Part shown: positions 25,336-34,564 of the stretch, one piece after another
Layout of the letters: each line of letters starts with the position of its first letter
How positions within the stretch are numbered: position 1 is the first letter of the stretch
NCBI RefSeq assembly: GCF_002159735.1
Contig: NZ_NFJF01000001.1
Span: forward strand, 434,001 to 498,000
Source: Olsenella sp. An270
GTDB taxonomy: Bacteria; Actinomycetota; Coriobacteriia; Coriobacteriales; Atopobiaceae
DNA length: 64,000 nt
Direction of reading: 5' to 3'
Translations under genes and position numbers: made by a program
Notes under the pieces: model-generated
Seen by the model: the letters and a program-made list of their open reading frames with translations, nothing else
What the model was told of the DNA's origin: nothing
Databases searched by the model: none

Positions 25336-26650
25336 CCTCCCCCACGAGCTCGCCCACGAGCTCGTAGCAGAACGAGTCCACGAGGTCCACGGTCACGATG
25401 TCGCCGACCGTCGCCTCCCCGTACGGGATGTGCACCGCGCCGTCGGAGTCCGGGGCCTGGAACCAGGCGTGACCGATGAGCTCGGGGCCCTCGTCGCCCT
25501 CCTCGATGCCGTCCACGATCACCCGGACGCGCTCGCCCACGTGAGCCGCCGTCGCGGCGAAGCCGAGCTGCTCGGTGAGGTCGATGAGGCGCTGGGTGCG
25601 CTCGAGCTTGACGCCCTCGTCGACCTGGTCGTCCATGCGGGCGGCCGCGGTCCCCTCCTCCTGGGAGTAGGCAAAGACCGAGCAGTAGTCGAACGCCTCC
25701 TCGGCGATGAAGTCGTAGAGCTCCTCCGCCTCCTCGTCCGTCTCGCCGGGAAAGCCGGCCATGCCGGTGGTGCGAAGCACCATGCCCGGGATCTCGTCGC
25801 GCAGCCGGGCAAAGAGGGCGCGCAGCTCCTCGGGCGAGCCCGAGCGGCCCATGGCCCTGAGCACGCGGGCGGAGCAGTGCTGGATGGGGATGTCGATGTA
25901 GGGAAGGACCTCGTCGACGTCGCGGATGGTGGCGATGAGCTCGTCGGTCATGCCCTCGGGCTGCAGGTAGAGCACGCGGACCCACCCGTCGAAGGGACGC
26001 ACGGCGTCGGCGACGAGGCGAAGCAGCGAGGCGAGCGTTTCGCCCTCGCCGAGGTCGCAGCCCCACACGCCGGTGTCCTGGCCGATGAGGACGACCTCGC
26101 GGACACCGCCCTCCATGAGAGCGGTGACCTCGGAGACGATCTCGTCGGCCGGGCGCGAGTGGTAGCGCCCGCGGATGTAGGGGATGGCGCAGAAAGTGCA
26201 GAAGCGGTCGCACCCCTCGGAGATCTTCACGAACGCGCTCGTGCCCTCCACCGTGCGGAGCGTCTGCGGCAGGCGCTCGTCCTTCTCGCCCGCGAGGCCG
26301 AGGACGTCACGGACGACGGCGACGATGCCGTCCTCGTCCTCGGCGCGGACGAAGGCGGCGACCTCGGGGAGCTCGGCGGCCAGGGCGTCCCCGTAGCGGG
26401 AGGGGACGCAGCCGCACATCACGATGGGGCAGGCGCGCACGCCCTCGGAGCGCTCCTCGGCGAGCTCGAGGGTCGCCTCGACCGACTCCTCGGTCGCCGA
26501 GGCAAGGAAGGAGCAGGTGTTGACGATGGCGACGTCGGCCTCCGCGGCGTCGGTCGTCTCCTCGAAGCCGTCCGCGAGCAAAAGGGCCCTCATGCGGTCG
26601 GAGTCGACCTCGTTCTTGGCGCAGCCGAGCGTGACGATGAGAAAGCGCAC
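25328..26650 (-). CDS. rimO: Ribosomal protein S12 methylthiotransferase RimO
   Basis: A 440-residue radical-SAM enzyme that methylthiolates the conserved aspartate of ribosomal protein S12. TLGCAKNEVDSDRM opens the UPF0004 domain, CDRFCTFC in an AIPYIRGRYHSRP context is the radical-SAM triad, and a C-terminal TRAM domain ends the protein. AKNEVDSDRM and IPYIRGR distinguish RimO from MiaB and MtaB. Confidence 0.96.
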   Translation of the reverse strand: MRFLIVTLGCAKNEVDSDRMRALLLADGFEETTDAAEADVAIVNTCSFLASATEESVEATLELAEERSEGVRACPIVMCGCVPSRYGDALAAELPEVAAFVRAEDEDGIVAVVRDVLGLAGEKDERLPQTLRTVEGTSAFVKISEGCDRFCTFCAIPYIRGRYHSRPADEIVSEVTALMEGGVREVVLIGQDTGVWGCDLGEGETLASLLRLVADAVRPFDGWVRVLYLQPEGMTDELIATIRDVDEVLPYIDIPIQHCSARVLRAMGRSGSPEELRALFARLRDEIPGMVLRTTGMAGFPGETDEEAEELYDFIAEEAFDYCSVFAYSQEEGTAAARMDDQVDEGVKLERTQRLIDLTEQLGFAATAAHVGERVRVIVDGIEEGDEGPELIGHAWFQAPDSDGAVHIPYGEATVGDIVTVDLVDSFCYELVGELVGEGE

Positions 26651-26662
26651 GGGTCCCCCTCG

Positions 26663-27160
26663 CTAGCGGTAGTTGACGAACTGGAGCGGCTGGCCGTAGT
26701 CGCGCTGCCGAAGCTCGGAGATCACGTTCTGCAGCACGTCCTTGGAGGCGGAGCTCACGCGGAGCTTGTCGCCCTCGACGGTGGCCTTCGCCTTGAGCTT
26801 GAGGTCGCGGATGTCCTTCGCGATCTTCTTGGCCGTGTCCTGGTCGATGCCCTGGATGACGGTGCCCGTCTGGCGGACGCTCATGCCCGACGCCGCGACG
26901 GGGTCGGCCCAGCGCACGGCGGTCAGGTCGACGCCGCGCTTCACGAGCTTGGAGCCGAGGATGTCGCGCACCTGGGAGGCGACGAACTCCGACGGGGCGG
27001 CGATCTTGAAGACGCCCTCCTTCTTGGAGAGCTCGAGGGTCGCGCCGGTCCCCTTCAGGTCGTAGCGCTGCGTGAGCTCGCGCGCGGCCTGCTGGCAGGC
27101 GTTGTCGACCTCCTGCATGTCGACGGTCGAGACGACGTCGAAGCTGGATTCCTTGGCCAT
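26663..27160 (-). CDS. YajQ family nucleotide-binding protein
   Basis: A 165-residue protein starting at ATG 27160 (MAKESSFDVVSTVDMQEVDNA), the usual YajQ N-terminus. Two ferredoxin-like domains follow; DTAKKIAKDIRDLKLKAKA and QTGTVIQGIDQ are the signature segments. YajQ proteins bind nucleic acids or cyclic di-GMP; no cyclic di-GMP enzyme is in the window, so the ligand is open. The frame is open upstream, but those codons lie in the spacer after the rodZ-like gene and have no family match. Confidence 0.93.
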   Translation of the reverse strand: MAKESSFDVVSTVDMQEVDNACQQAARELTQRYDLKGTGATLELSKKEGVFKIAAPSEFVASQVRDILGSKLVKRGVDLTAVRWADPVAASGMSVRQTGTVIQGIDQDTAKKIAKDIRDLKLKAKATVEGDKLRVSSASKDVLQNVISELRQRDYGQPLQFVNYR

Positions 27161-27197
27161 GGTGGTTCCTTTCCCGGGCGGCTGCCCGAATGGGTCT

Positions 27198-28769
27198 CTA
27201 CTGCTGGGTCGCGCCCGAGTCCGTCGACGCGGCGTCGGCGCCGGCATCGTCGGCGGCGTCACCCGTGGCGTCGTCGGCGGCGTCAGGTCGCGGCGTGCCC
27301 TCGATCGTGACCGAGCCGAGCCCGCCGGCGCGCGGCGAGAGCTCGACGCGCTCGCCGTTCTTGGTGACGGTCACCACGTCGGGGTTGGCGACCTGGATGG
27401 TGATCGAGTCGTAGACCGTGTAGGTCTGGCTCCACGGGCCGGTGACGCTGTCGGCGACCTCGCTCACGCCGTCGCAGGTGATCTCCACCCAGGAGACCGA
27501 GCCGTCGTTCACGCGGACCTCGACGACGGTCTCCTCGGGCTCGGCGTCGGCGGTCGCGTCGTCGGCGGGCTCGTCGTCCTCGCCATCGGTCGCCGCGTCG
27601 TCGGAGCTCGTCGTGGCGTCGTCGGCGTCCGCGTCGTCATCGGTCGTCTGGTCGGTCGCGTCGTCGGCGGGCTCGTCGGCGTCGTCGGCCGAGTCGTCCG
27701 TGGTGTCGGCGCCCTCCACCGGGACCACCTGGTTGGGCCGGGTATCCTGGCTGTGCCCGCCCACGCACGAGCTGACCGAGAAGGTCAGGATCGCCGTGAG
27801 CACGATGGCGAGGAGGACGATGAGGGCGAAGAGCGCGCGGCGCGGGTCGGAGAGGAACTGGCCGACGATGCCGCCACGCGCGGGCGGCCTCGACGAGCCT
27901 CCCCCGCTCCCGCGGGAGGCGCGGCGCCTCACGTTGGGGCGCTCGACGTTGGCGATGTTGCGCGACGAGCGGCGCCCCGAGGTCGTCGCGGCCGAGGAGT
28001 AGGGGCGCGGCGCGCCGTCGAGCCGGAGGTCGTCGGTGTACTCCCCCGCGCGCACGCGACGCGTGCTGACGTCGTCGCGCAGGTAGAGCCTGTCGGTGCG
28101 GTCCGACGAGCCGTCGCGCCGATACGAGGGGCGCTGCTGGCGCTCGCTGATCAGGCGTCCGGCCTGGTCGTCCCTGCGCCTCGAGGCGGGCGGTCGGCGT
28201 CGGGCGGTTCCCGACGAGCCGCGCTCGCGCGAGGAGGGGGCGTTGTTCGGCCGCTCGTAGCCGCGCGATCCGCGCGTGCCCGGGGCCGGGCTGCCGGTGC
28301 CGGCGAGGGGGACCGACCCCCTCGGGCGCGCGGGCGCCGTCGTCGCAAACTCGCCGAGGTCACCGGCAGGGCCGCCGCCCGAGGGGAGCAGCGGGCGGTA
28401 CTGCACGTACGCCTTGGGACGGGAGCCCACCTCGTTGGGCATGTCGTAGCCGGAGATGCCGCGGCCGGACTGCGTCTGGCGCGCGCGACGCCGCAGCTCG
28501 TGGGACGAGGTCCCGTGCTGGTACTGGTAGAGCTCCTCGGTGAAGAGGTCAACGATCTCACGGGCGTTGAGGCCGAGATATCGCGCGTAGCTCGAGAGCA
28601 TGCCCTGGGCGTAGCCGCTCTGAGGCATGTGCTCGAAGTCACCCTCCTCGAAGGCCAGGAGGACGTCCTCGCGCAGCTTGAGCGTGCGGGAGGCCTGTGA
28701 CAGCGAGAGGCCGAGGTCGCGCCTTCGACGAGCGAGGGCCTCGCTGAAGCGTGGAAGCGCCATCGTCAC
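27198..28769 (-). CDS. RodZ-like helix-turn-helix membrane protein
   Basis: A 523-residue protein. An N-terminal Cro/C1-type helix-turn-helix domain (about 5-80, RDLGLSLSQASRTLKLREDVL, then a GYAQGMLSSYARYLGL segment) is the cytoplasmic RodZ domain that binds MreB. A long basic, Arg/Ser/Gly-rich linker follows to about 300. One membrane helix (about 312-333) leads to an extracellular Asp/Ala/Thr repeat stretch (about 345-420) and a DUF4115-type beta domain (about 425-505). The position upstream of yajQ, rimO and pgsA matches Bacillus YmfM/RodZ. GTG 28769 overlaps the ftsK stop (GTGA); ATG 28763 is an alternative start. Confidence 0.85.
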   Translation of the reverse strand: MTMALPRFSEALARRRRDLGLSLSQASRTLKLREDVLLAFEEGDFEHMPQSGYAQGMLSSYARYLGLNAREIVDLFTEELYQYQHGTSSHELRRRARQTQSGRGISGYDMPNEVGSRPKAYVQYRPLLPSGGGPAGDLGEFATTAPARPRGSVPLAGTGSPAPGTRGSRGYERPNNAPSSRERGSSGTARRRPPASRRRDDQAGRLISERQQRPSYRRDGSSDRTDRLYLRDDVSTRRVRAGEYTDDLRLDGAPRPYSSAATTSGRRSSRNIANVERPNVRRRASRGSGGGSSRPPARGGIVGQFLSDPRRALFALIVLLAIVLTAILTFSVSSCVGGHSQDTRPNQVVPVEGADTTDDSADDADEPADDATDQTTDDDADADDATTSSDDAATDGEDDEPADDATADAEPEETVVEVRVNDGSVSWVEITCDGVSEVADSVTGPWSQTYTVYDSITIQVANPDVVTVTKNGERVELSPRAGGLGSVTIEGTPRPDAADDATGDAADDAGADAASTDSGATQQ

Positions 28770-31249
28770 TCAACCCCCTTGTACGCCGCCTCGGCGGAGC
28801 GCAGCTCCTCGAGGCGGTCCTTGTCGAGCAGGACCTCGCGCGGCTTGGAGCCGTTCGCGGGGCCGACGACGCCCTTCGCCTCGAGCATGTCCATGATCCG
28901 ACCCGCACGGGCGTAGCCGACCGAGAGCGCCCTCTGCAGGCCGGAGGTGGAGCCCAGGCGCGAGTCGACGACGATGCGCGCCGCCTCCCACACGAGCGGG
29001 TCGTCGTCCTTGGCGCCGCCCGCCTCTCCCCCGCCGGGGGTGCTCGGGACGACGGCGGTCAGGATGTCCTCGTGGTAGTCGGCCGCGACCTGGCCGCGGA
29101 TGAACTCGACGGTCTTCTCGATCTCCTCGTCGGAAACCCAGCAGCCCTGGGCGCGCCTCGGCTTCTTGCCGCGGAGCTTGACGAGCATGTCGCCGCGACC
29201 GAGCAGCTGCTCGGCGCCCTTCTGGTCGAGGATGATGCGCGAGTTGATGGAGTTGTCGACCGAGAGCGCCACACGGTTGTCAATGTTGGCTCGGATGAGG
29301 CCGGTGACGACGTCGGCGGAGGGTCGCTGGGTGGCGACGATCAGGTGGATGCCCGCGGCGCGGCCGAGCTGCGCGATGCGCACGATGGAGGACTCGACGT
29401 CCTTGCCGGCGACCATCATGAGGTCGGCGAGCTCGTCGATGACGATGACGAAGTACGGCATGTGCTTCGGGGGGTTCTCCATCTCCGCGTACTTGCCGCC
29501 GTCGACGTTCTTGTTGAAGGTCTTGATGTCGCGGACCTTGTAGTGCTCGAACACCTTGAGACGGCGCTCCATCTCGGTCACGCCCCACTGCAGGGCGCTC
29601 GCGGCCTGGCGCGGCTCGGTGACGACGGGGACGTAGAGGTGCGGCAGCCCCGCGTAGCCGGTGAACTCGACGCGCTTGGGGTCGACCATGATCAGGCGCA
29701 CCTGCTCGGGCGTCGCGCGCATGAGCATCGACATGATGATGGCGTTGAGCAGGACCGACTTGCCCGAGCCCGTGGTACCGGCGACGAGCAGGTGCGGAAG
29801 TCCCGCGAGGTCGACCACGATGGGGCGCCCCTCAGAGTCGCGCCCGAACGCGCAGTCGAGCGGGCCGCCCGTGGCGTAGGGCAGCACGTCGGAGAGGAAC
29901 ACCGGCTGGGGCTTCTCGTTGGGGATCTCTATGCCCACGAGCGAGGTGCCGGGGATCGGGGCGAAGATGCGCACCGACTTGGCGGCGAGCGAGAGGGCGA
30001 TGTCGTCCTCGAGGTTGACGATCTTGCTCACGCGCTCGCCCTCGCCCATGGAGATCTTGAAGGTGGTGACCGAGGGGCCGGCGATCCAGCCCGCCACGCG
30101 GGACGTGAGGCCAAACTCCTCGAGGGTGCCCTGGAGGCGCTCGGCCGTCGCGGCCAGCTCGGACTCCCCGGCGTAGGCGCCGCCGGCATCCGGGTTGTCG
30201 CGCAGGATGGAGAGCGGCGGGAGCTGGTAGGACTCGTCCGCGTCGCCGGGACGGCTGAGCGTCGCGGGAGGCTGGGCGCCCTTGTCGGCCCCGTCGTTCT
30301 TGTCGGCCTTCTTGGTCTTGTCGGCCTTGGCCTTCTTGGGGGCCTTCTTGGCGGCCTTGTCGAGGAACGCGGGGACGGCGGCGGGCTGCTCGTCCTTCTC
30401 GGGCGCCCGCTCGAGGACGGTCGTGACGGGCTGCTCGTCGTCGAGCAGGACGGCACGCGGCTCCTCGCGGCGACGGCCGCCACGCTTGAGGACGCTCGTC
30501 TTGCGGGCCCCGATGAAGGTGGTCGCCGGCTCCGGCGCCGCGCCCTCGTCAAAGAGCGACTGGTTGGCGGGAGCCTCCGCGGCAAGAAGCACGTCCTGGT
30601 CGGCGGCGGCGTCGATGATCTCGCGCTCGCGGCGCGTGCGCACGCGCTCCTCGTGCATCTGGGCGGCTTCGGCGAGGCGCTCGCGCGCCTGCGTGACGGC
30701 GGCAGAGATCGAGAACCCGCAGACGACGACGCCGGCCACGGCAAGGCCGACGAGCACGATGTTGCCAACGACCCCGCCGACGAGCTCGAGCAGGCAGTAG
30801 GCAATCGCGCCGCCCACGTACCCGCCGGCGGCGCGGGCCGCCTCGGGGGCGAAGATCGCGTCGGGGTCGGCGGAGGGGTCGGTCATGTTGAGGGACACCA
30901 TGGCGAGGACCGCGAGGACGACGAGCGCCAGGCCGATCGCCACGCGGGTGGGCACGCCCTCCTCGCCGTCGAGGAAGAACGTGACGGCGAAGGCGAAGAG
31001 CGCCGTCGGCACGAGGGGCGCGGCCACGCCGAAGGAGAGGGCGAGGAAGTCGCGGACCGCGCTCGTCACCACGGCGTTCGAGGGGACGAGGATGGTCGCG
31101 AGAAGGGCCACGGCGAGCACGACGAGCACGACGCCGACGATGTCGCCCCGGGCGGTCCCGACGATGGTCGAGCGCGCCGGGGGCGCGCTGCGCCGCGGGG
31201 TGCGGGAGCCGCTCCTCTTTGCTGCGTTTGGGGTACGTTTGGCGGGCAT
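28766..31249 (-). CDS. ftsK: DNA translocase FtsK/SpoIIIE
   Basis: An 827-residue septal DNA pump. Four to five membrane helices occupy about 30-170, a charged Lys/Ala-rich linker about 180-330, then the alpha and beta motor domains with Walker A in AGTTGSGKSVLLN and Walker B in FVIVIDELADLMM. The C-terminal gamma winged helix (about 755-820, SGLQRALSVGYARAGRIMDML) reads the KOPS-type orienting sequences. The total length is short of E. coli FtsK because the linker is short, as in Bacillus SpoIIIE. It starts four bases after the rnj stop. Confidence 0.97.
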   Translation of the reverse strand: MPAKRTPNAAKRSGSRTPRRSAPPARSTIVGTARGDIVGVVLVVLAVALLATILVPSNAVVTSAVRDFLALSFGVAAPLVPTALFAFAVTFFLDGEEGVPTRVAIGLALVVLAVLAMVSLNMTDPSADPDAIFAPEAARAAGGYVGGAIAYCLLELVGGVVGNIVLVGLAVAGVVVCGFSISAAVTQARERLAEAAQMHEERVRTRREREIIDAAADQDVLLAAEAPANQSLFDEGAAPEPATTFIGARKTSVLKRGGRRREEPRAVLLDDEQPVTTVLERAPEKDEQPAAVPAFLDKAAKKAPKKAKADKTKKADKNDGADKGAQPPATLSRPGDADESYQLPPLSILRDNPDAGGAYAGESELAATAERLQGTLEEFGLTSRVAGWIAGPSVTTFKISMGEGERVSKIVNLEDDIALSLAAKSVRIFAPIPGTSLVGIEIPNEKPQPVFLSDVLPYATGGPLDCAFGRDSEGRPIVVDLAGLPHLLVAGTTGSGKSVLLNAIIMSMLMRATPEQVRLIMVDPKRVEFTGYAGLPHLYVPVVTEPRQAASALQWGVTEMERRLKVFEHYKVRDIKTFNKNVDGGKYAEMENPPKHMPYFVIVIDELADLMMVAGKDVESSIVRIAQLGRAAGIHLIVATQRPSADVVTGLIRANIDNRVALSVDNSINSRIILDQKGAEQLLGRGDMLVKLRGKKPRRAQGCWVSDEEIEKTVEFIRGQVAADYHEDILTAVVPSTPGGGEAGGAKDDDPLVWEAARIVVDSRLGSTSGLQRALSVGYARAGRIMDMLEAKGVVGPANGSKPREVLLDKDRLEELRSAEAAYKGVE

Positions 31250-31252
31250 GTA

Positions 31253-32920
31253 CTAGACCTCCATGACGACCGGGATGACCATCGGCCGCGTGTGAGTCCT
31301 GTTCCAGAGCAGGTTGGACAGGGCGTTTCTGACGCCGCGCCTGAGCGCGTCGACGCTCGCCCCGTCACCGGAGCCGAGGAGCTTGGAGACCTGCGCGTCG
31401 ACGACGTCGCGCGCCTCGCCCTGCAGCAGCTCGTCGGCCGAGGAGGAGAGCCCTCGGCCGTAGACCTCGACGGCACAGACGGAGCGGCCCCGCTTGGAGA
31501 TGACGACGCTGGCGGTGATGACGCCGTCGGCGCCGAGCTTCTGGCGGTCGCGCAGGACCACGGGGTTAGCCTCGGTGACGGTGCCGCCGTCGACGTAGAC
31601 GACGCCGGACTCGACGGCGCGGCCGCGGCGGACCTTGTGCTTGACCATCTCGAGCGAGTCGCCGTTGTCGAGCACGAAGACGTTGGAGCGCGGCACGCCC
31701 ATCTGGACGCCGAGCTCGGCGTGGGCGCGGAGGTGCTGGGCCTCGCCGTGGACGGGCATGAAGGCGCGGGGCTTGGCCATGGCGAGCATGAGCTTGAGCT
31801 CCTCCTGGCTCGCGTGGCCGGAGACGTGGACCGTGCCCTTGGACTTGTCGTAGATCTCGCAGCCGATCTTGGAGAGCGCGTTGATGATCGACTGGACGCT
31901 CTTCTCGTTGCCGGGGATGGGCGTGGCCGAGATGATCACGGTGTCGGACTCGTGGATGGAGAGCGACTTGTGCTCGCCCGTCGCCATGCGCGCGAGCGCG
32001 GAGAGCGGCTCGCCCTGGCTGCCGGTGCACAGCACGACGACCTTCTCGTCGGGGATGCGGTCGACGTCATAGGCGTCGATGATGTTCTCCTCGTCGATCT
32101 TGAGGTAGCCGAGCTCGCGCGCCACGCGGGTGTTGGTGAGCATGGAACGGCCCGTGACCACGACCTTGCGGCCCACCGCCACGCTGGCGTCGCAGATCTG
32201 CTGCAGGCGGTGGATGTGGCTCGAGAACGCCGCCACGAAGACGCGACCGCGGGCGTTCTTGATGACGTGGCGGATGTCGCGGCCCACGGCGGCCTCGGAG
32301 GGTGTGAAGCCCGGGCGCGTGGCGTTGGTCGAGTCGGAGAGCAGGAGGTCGACGCCGGCCGCGCCAAACTTGTTGATGGCGTGGAAGTTGGGACGGCGCC
32401 CGTCGATCGGCGTCTGGTCGAACTTGAAGTCGCCGGTGTGCATGACCGTGCCCGCCGGCGTCTGGATGAAGACGCCGAACGCGGCCGGGATCGAGTGCGT
32501 CATCGAGAAGAACGTGACGGTGAAGGCGCCGAGGGTGATCGTGGAGCCGTCGCTGACCTCGCGGGTCTTGGGGTTCTTGATGCCATGCTCGTCGAACTTG
32601 CCCTGGATGATGCCGAGCGTGAGCTTGCTGGAGTAGACGGGGACCTTGCGCGTGAGGTCCTGCAGCAGATACGGAAGGGCGCCGGTGTGGTCCTCGTGCC
32701 CGTGGGTGATGATGATGCCGCGGAGCTTCTCCTCGTTCTCCAGGACGTAGGTGTAGTCGGGCAGGATGAGGTCGATGCCGGGCTGTCCCTCGTCGGGGAA
32801 CATCAGGCCGGCGTCGACCAGGATCATGTCGTCCCCGTACTCGAAGGCGGTCATGTTCTTGCCGATGCCGTCCAAGCCCCCCAGCGGGATGATCTTGAGC
32901 GCGATGTCTTTCTTGGGCAT
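31253..32920 (-). CDS. rnj: Ribonuclease J
   Basis: A 555-residue metallo-beta-lactamase/beta-CASP ribonuclease with 5'-to-3' exo- and endonuclease activity in mRNA decay and rRNA maturation. The metal motif is THGHEDHTG near residue 75; the beta-CASP region carries HVSGHASQEELKLML; a C-terminal domain follows. It heads the rnj-ftsK-rodZ-like run. Its ribosome site is GGAAAGGAACC. The repeat-flanked gene at 33235 lies upstream in the opposite direction. Confidence 0.96.
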   Translation of the reverse strand: MPKKDIALKIIPLGGLDGIGKNMTAFEYGDDMILVDAGLMFPDEGQPGIDLILPDYTYVLENEEKLRGIIITHGHEDHTGALPYLLQDLTRKVPVYSSKLTLGIIQGKFDEHGIKNPKTREVSDGSTITLGAFTVTFFSMTHSIPAAFGVFIQTPAGTVMHTGDFKFDQTPIDGRRPNFHAINKFGAAGVDLLLSDSTNATRPGFTPSEAAVGRDIRHVIKNARGRVFVAAFSSHIHRLQQICDASVAVGRKVVVTGRSMLTNTRVARELGYLKIDEENIIDAYDVDRIPDEKVVVLCTGSQGEPLSALARMATGEHKSLSIHESDTVIISATPIPGNEKSVQSIINALSKIGCEIYDKSKGTVHVSGHASQEELKLMLAMAKPRAFMPVHGEAQHLRAHAELGVQMGVPRSNVFVLDNGDSLEMVKHKVRRGRAVESGVVYVDGGTVTEANPVVLRDRQKLGADGVITASVVISKRGRSVCAVEVYGRGLSSSADELLQGEARDVVDAQVSKLLGSGDGASVDALRRGVRNALSNLLWNRTHTRPMVIPVVMEV

Positions 32921-33083
32921 TCCTGGGTGGTTCCTTTCGGATGGTCTTTTCCTATGTGAGACGGCCCGAGGCCGTGCCAGTTCGCATACGGGTCAATTGT
33001 AGTCGAGAAGGGCGCACTTCCGAGAGGTTCCACGAGGGCTTCACGCGAAGCGTCGCCGCGGTCCCCGCGGGTTCTTCTCGCAC

Positions 33084-33158
33084 ATAACACGCAGAATCCA
33101 ACTTTATCTTCAAAGTTATTTCGGTTTATGTATAAGTTAAGTTGATTCTGCGTGATAT
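33084..33158. repeat. 75-bp inverted-arm repeat, upstream copy of locus A
   Basis: The left arm ATAACACGCAGAATC (33084-33098) and right arm GATTCTGCGTGATAT (33144-33158) flank a 45-base AT-rich core (33099-33143). The core contains a nested AACTTT/AAAGTT hairpin and TATGTATAAG near its right end. It lies 76 bases before the start of the gene at 33235, in the same orientation relative to that gene as every other gene-linked copy. The gap from the rnj start (32920) to this repeat otherwise shows nothing I can name. Confidence 0.9.
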
Positions 33159-33234
33159 CGTGAGGAAAGGATGTCGGAGGCACGGCATCACCACCCCGAC
33201 CCTCAGACTCACCCGTACAGGCAAAGGAGGCACG

Positions 33235-34380
33235 GTGATTCTCCCCCTTGACGGACCGAGCGCGCTACGTGCACTGCGGGTTTATCGCCGCACGGGCCAG
33301 GCCCTCCCCCAGGCGCGCATCGACCTTCCCGTGCCGGACCCCTCGCCTCAGCGCAGATGGACGGAGAGGCTCGTACCGCTTGATCTTCTCGCCCTGCCGT
33401 GCGCACCTTCGGAGGAGCACCCCCTGCACGTTCTGTCCCCCACCGCCATCGGCAGGCCCCAGGCGTCGTTTGTCAGGGCGCACGTCCTCGGAAAGCTGCC
33501 CGAGGGGTCGTTCGTCGACCTCGATAACGGCCTGGTCATACCGTGCCCGGAGCTCCTCTATCTGCGCATGGCCTCCCACCTGTCGCCCGAGGCACACGCG
33601 CTGCTGGCATACGAGCTCGCGGGCACGTACGCGCGCGACCCCGAGGACCCACGCCTCGGGACGTCCGTCTTTGGCGTCCCGCCCGTCACGAGCGTCGAGC
33701 GCATCAGGTCCTACCTCGCGCGCTACGGCAGGAGGAACGGGACGGCCCTCTGCGCTCACAACCTCGCCAGCGCGCGCGACAACGCCTGGTCGCCCATGGA
33801 GGCCCTCATCGCCCTCTTTGCGCTGCTTCCCCCGAGCGAGCAGGGGTACGGCCTCGGGCAGATCTCCCTCAACGTGAGACACGAGACCTCGGAGGACCTG
33901 GTCTTGTTGGGGGCGCGTGCGTCACGCGTGCCGGACATCGAGATCGTGGGAACGCACGTTGGGTTCAACTATGACGGCAGTCAGCATCTGAATCTCGAGG
34001 CAATTCTCGAGTCCGCTCGCACCGGTAAGGACGCCGAGAAGATCATGCGAGAAGTGCGCGAGAAGAGCCGCGACGACATCTTGAGAAACCGCGAGCTTAT
34101 GGCAATGGGACGTCTGATTCTCCCGGTCACGTCCGCCGACCTCTTCGCCCCGGGCGGCCTCGACGCCGTCATGCTCGAGGCGGCGCTTGCCCGGGAGGAA
34201 GTCGACGGCATAAGCGCCGCTGACGTCCGAAATCTCGTCGAGACGAAATCGTACGCCGAGCCGCGTCAGCAACTCATATGGTCGCTGCTCCCCTGGCGGC
34301 CGGGAGTGTCCCACGCGCGCAGGGTCCTCGAGGCCATGCCCTGGCGGAAGCCGGGCGTACGCTACTCGCTGCGGTGGTAG
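33235..34380 (+). CDS. Repeat-flanked AbiEi/DUF559-like putative nuclease-fold protein, paralogue A
   Basis: A 381-residue protein starting at GTG 33235 behind AAAGGAGG; its paralogue at 50207-51343 aligns from this residue. The two share ALRALRVYR, LPDPSP (VPDPSP here), RRWT, SFVDL, IPCPELL, PVTSVERI, DNAWSPMEA, LNVRH, RVPDIE, VGFNYD and RNREL. About residues 10-130 resemble the N-terminal region of AbiEi-like proteins, and 180-310 a DUF559/Vsr-like fold with Glu189, Asp234, an N-Y-D-G motif at 245-248, His251 and Asp280. The usual EYDG glutamate is Asn245, so activity is uncertain. No partner toxin gene is adjacent. The family call is recognition by eye, not a search result. Confidence 0.6.
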   Translation: MILPLDGPSALRALRVYRRTGQALPQARIDLPVPDPSPQRRWTERLVPLDLLALPCAPSEEHPLHVLSPTAIGRPQASFVRAHVLGKLPEGSFVDLDNGLVIPCPELLYLRMASHLSPEAHALLAYELAGTYARDPEDPRLGTSVFGVPPVTSVERIRSYLARYGRRNGTALCAHNLASARDNAWSPMEALIALFALLPPSEQGYGLGQISLNVRHETSEDLVLLGARASRVPDIEIVGTHVGFNYDGSQHLNLEAILESARTGKDAEKIMREVREKSRDDILRNRELMAMGRLILPVTSADLFAPGGLDAVMLEAALAREEVDGISAADVRNLVETKSYAEPRQQLIWSLLPWRPGVSHARRVLEAMPWRKPGVRYSLRW

Positions 34381-34429
34381 AGCGCGTCCCGTCGCCAGAC
34401 ACGACCCCGTTGGAAGCGGCCCCTGGCAA

Positions 34430-34504
34430 ATTACACGCAGAATCGACTTATTTCTCAAACAGCTCCTGGGAATATATAAAGTCAAAGGTGATTCTGCGTG
34501 ATAT
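34430..34504. repeat. 75-bp inverted-arm repeat, downstream copy of locus A
   Basis: The arms ATTACACGCAGAATC (34430-34444) and GATTCTGCGTGATAT (34490-34504) flank a 45-base core beginning GACTTATTTCTCAAA and carrying ATATATAAAG. It is in direct orientation with the copy at 33084 and begins 49 bases after the gene's stop. The element from outer edge to outer edge spans 33084-34504. Confidence 0.9.
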
Positions 34505-34564
34505 TTCTGCCCAGACGGCTGGCGAGAAGAACAGGGTCCCATCAGACCCGGTCGAGCGACGAGA

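Noticed and set aside
28751-32959. A 1,402-codon open frame on the plus strand, antisense to rodZ-like, ftsK and rnj; similar long antisense frames at 34636-37362 and 42538-45525
   Set aside because: They run opposite to well-recognised genes, have low-complexity Arg/Glu/His/Gly composition and no family features. Long antisense frames are expected in DNA this GC-rich with strong third-position bias.
33142-33235. Starting the locus A protein at the first in-frame codon inside the repeat (33142), and likewise locus C at 51382
   Set aside because: The paralogues align only from GTG 33235 and ATG 51343, each with a strong ribosome site just upstream. The longer forms translate repeat sequence.
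33235-34380. Calling the repeat-flanked genes a complete type IV toxin-antitoxin system
   Set aside because: No AbiEii-like nucleotidyltransferase toxin gene is adjacent to either copy, and the C-terminal part looks nuclease-like rather than antitoxin-like.
33084-34504. Target-site duplications flanking the repeat elements
   Set aside because: I compared the immediate outer flanks of loci A, B and C and saw no matching short direct repeats. Transposition by a duplicating mechanism is not supported from sequence alone.
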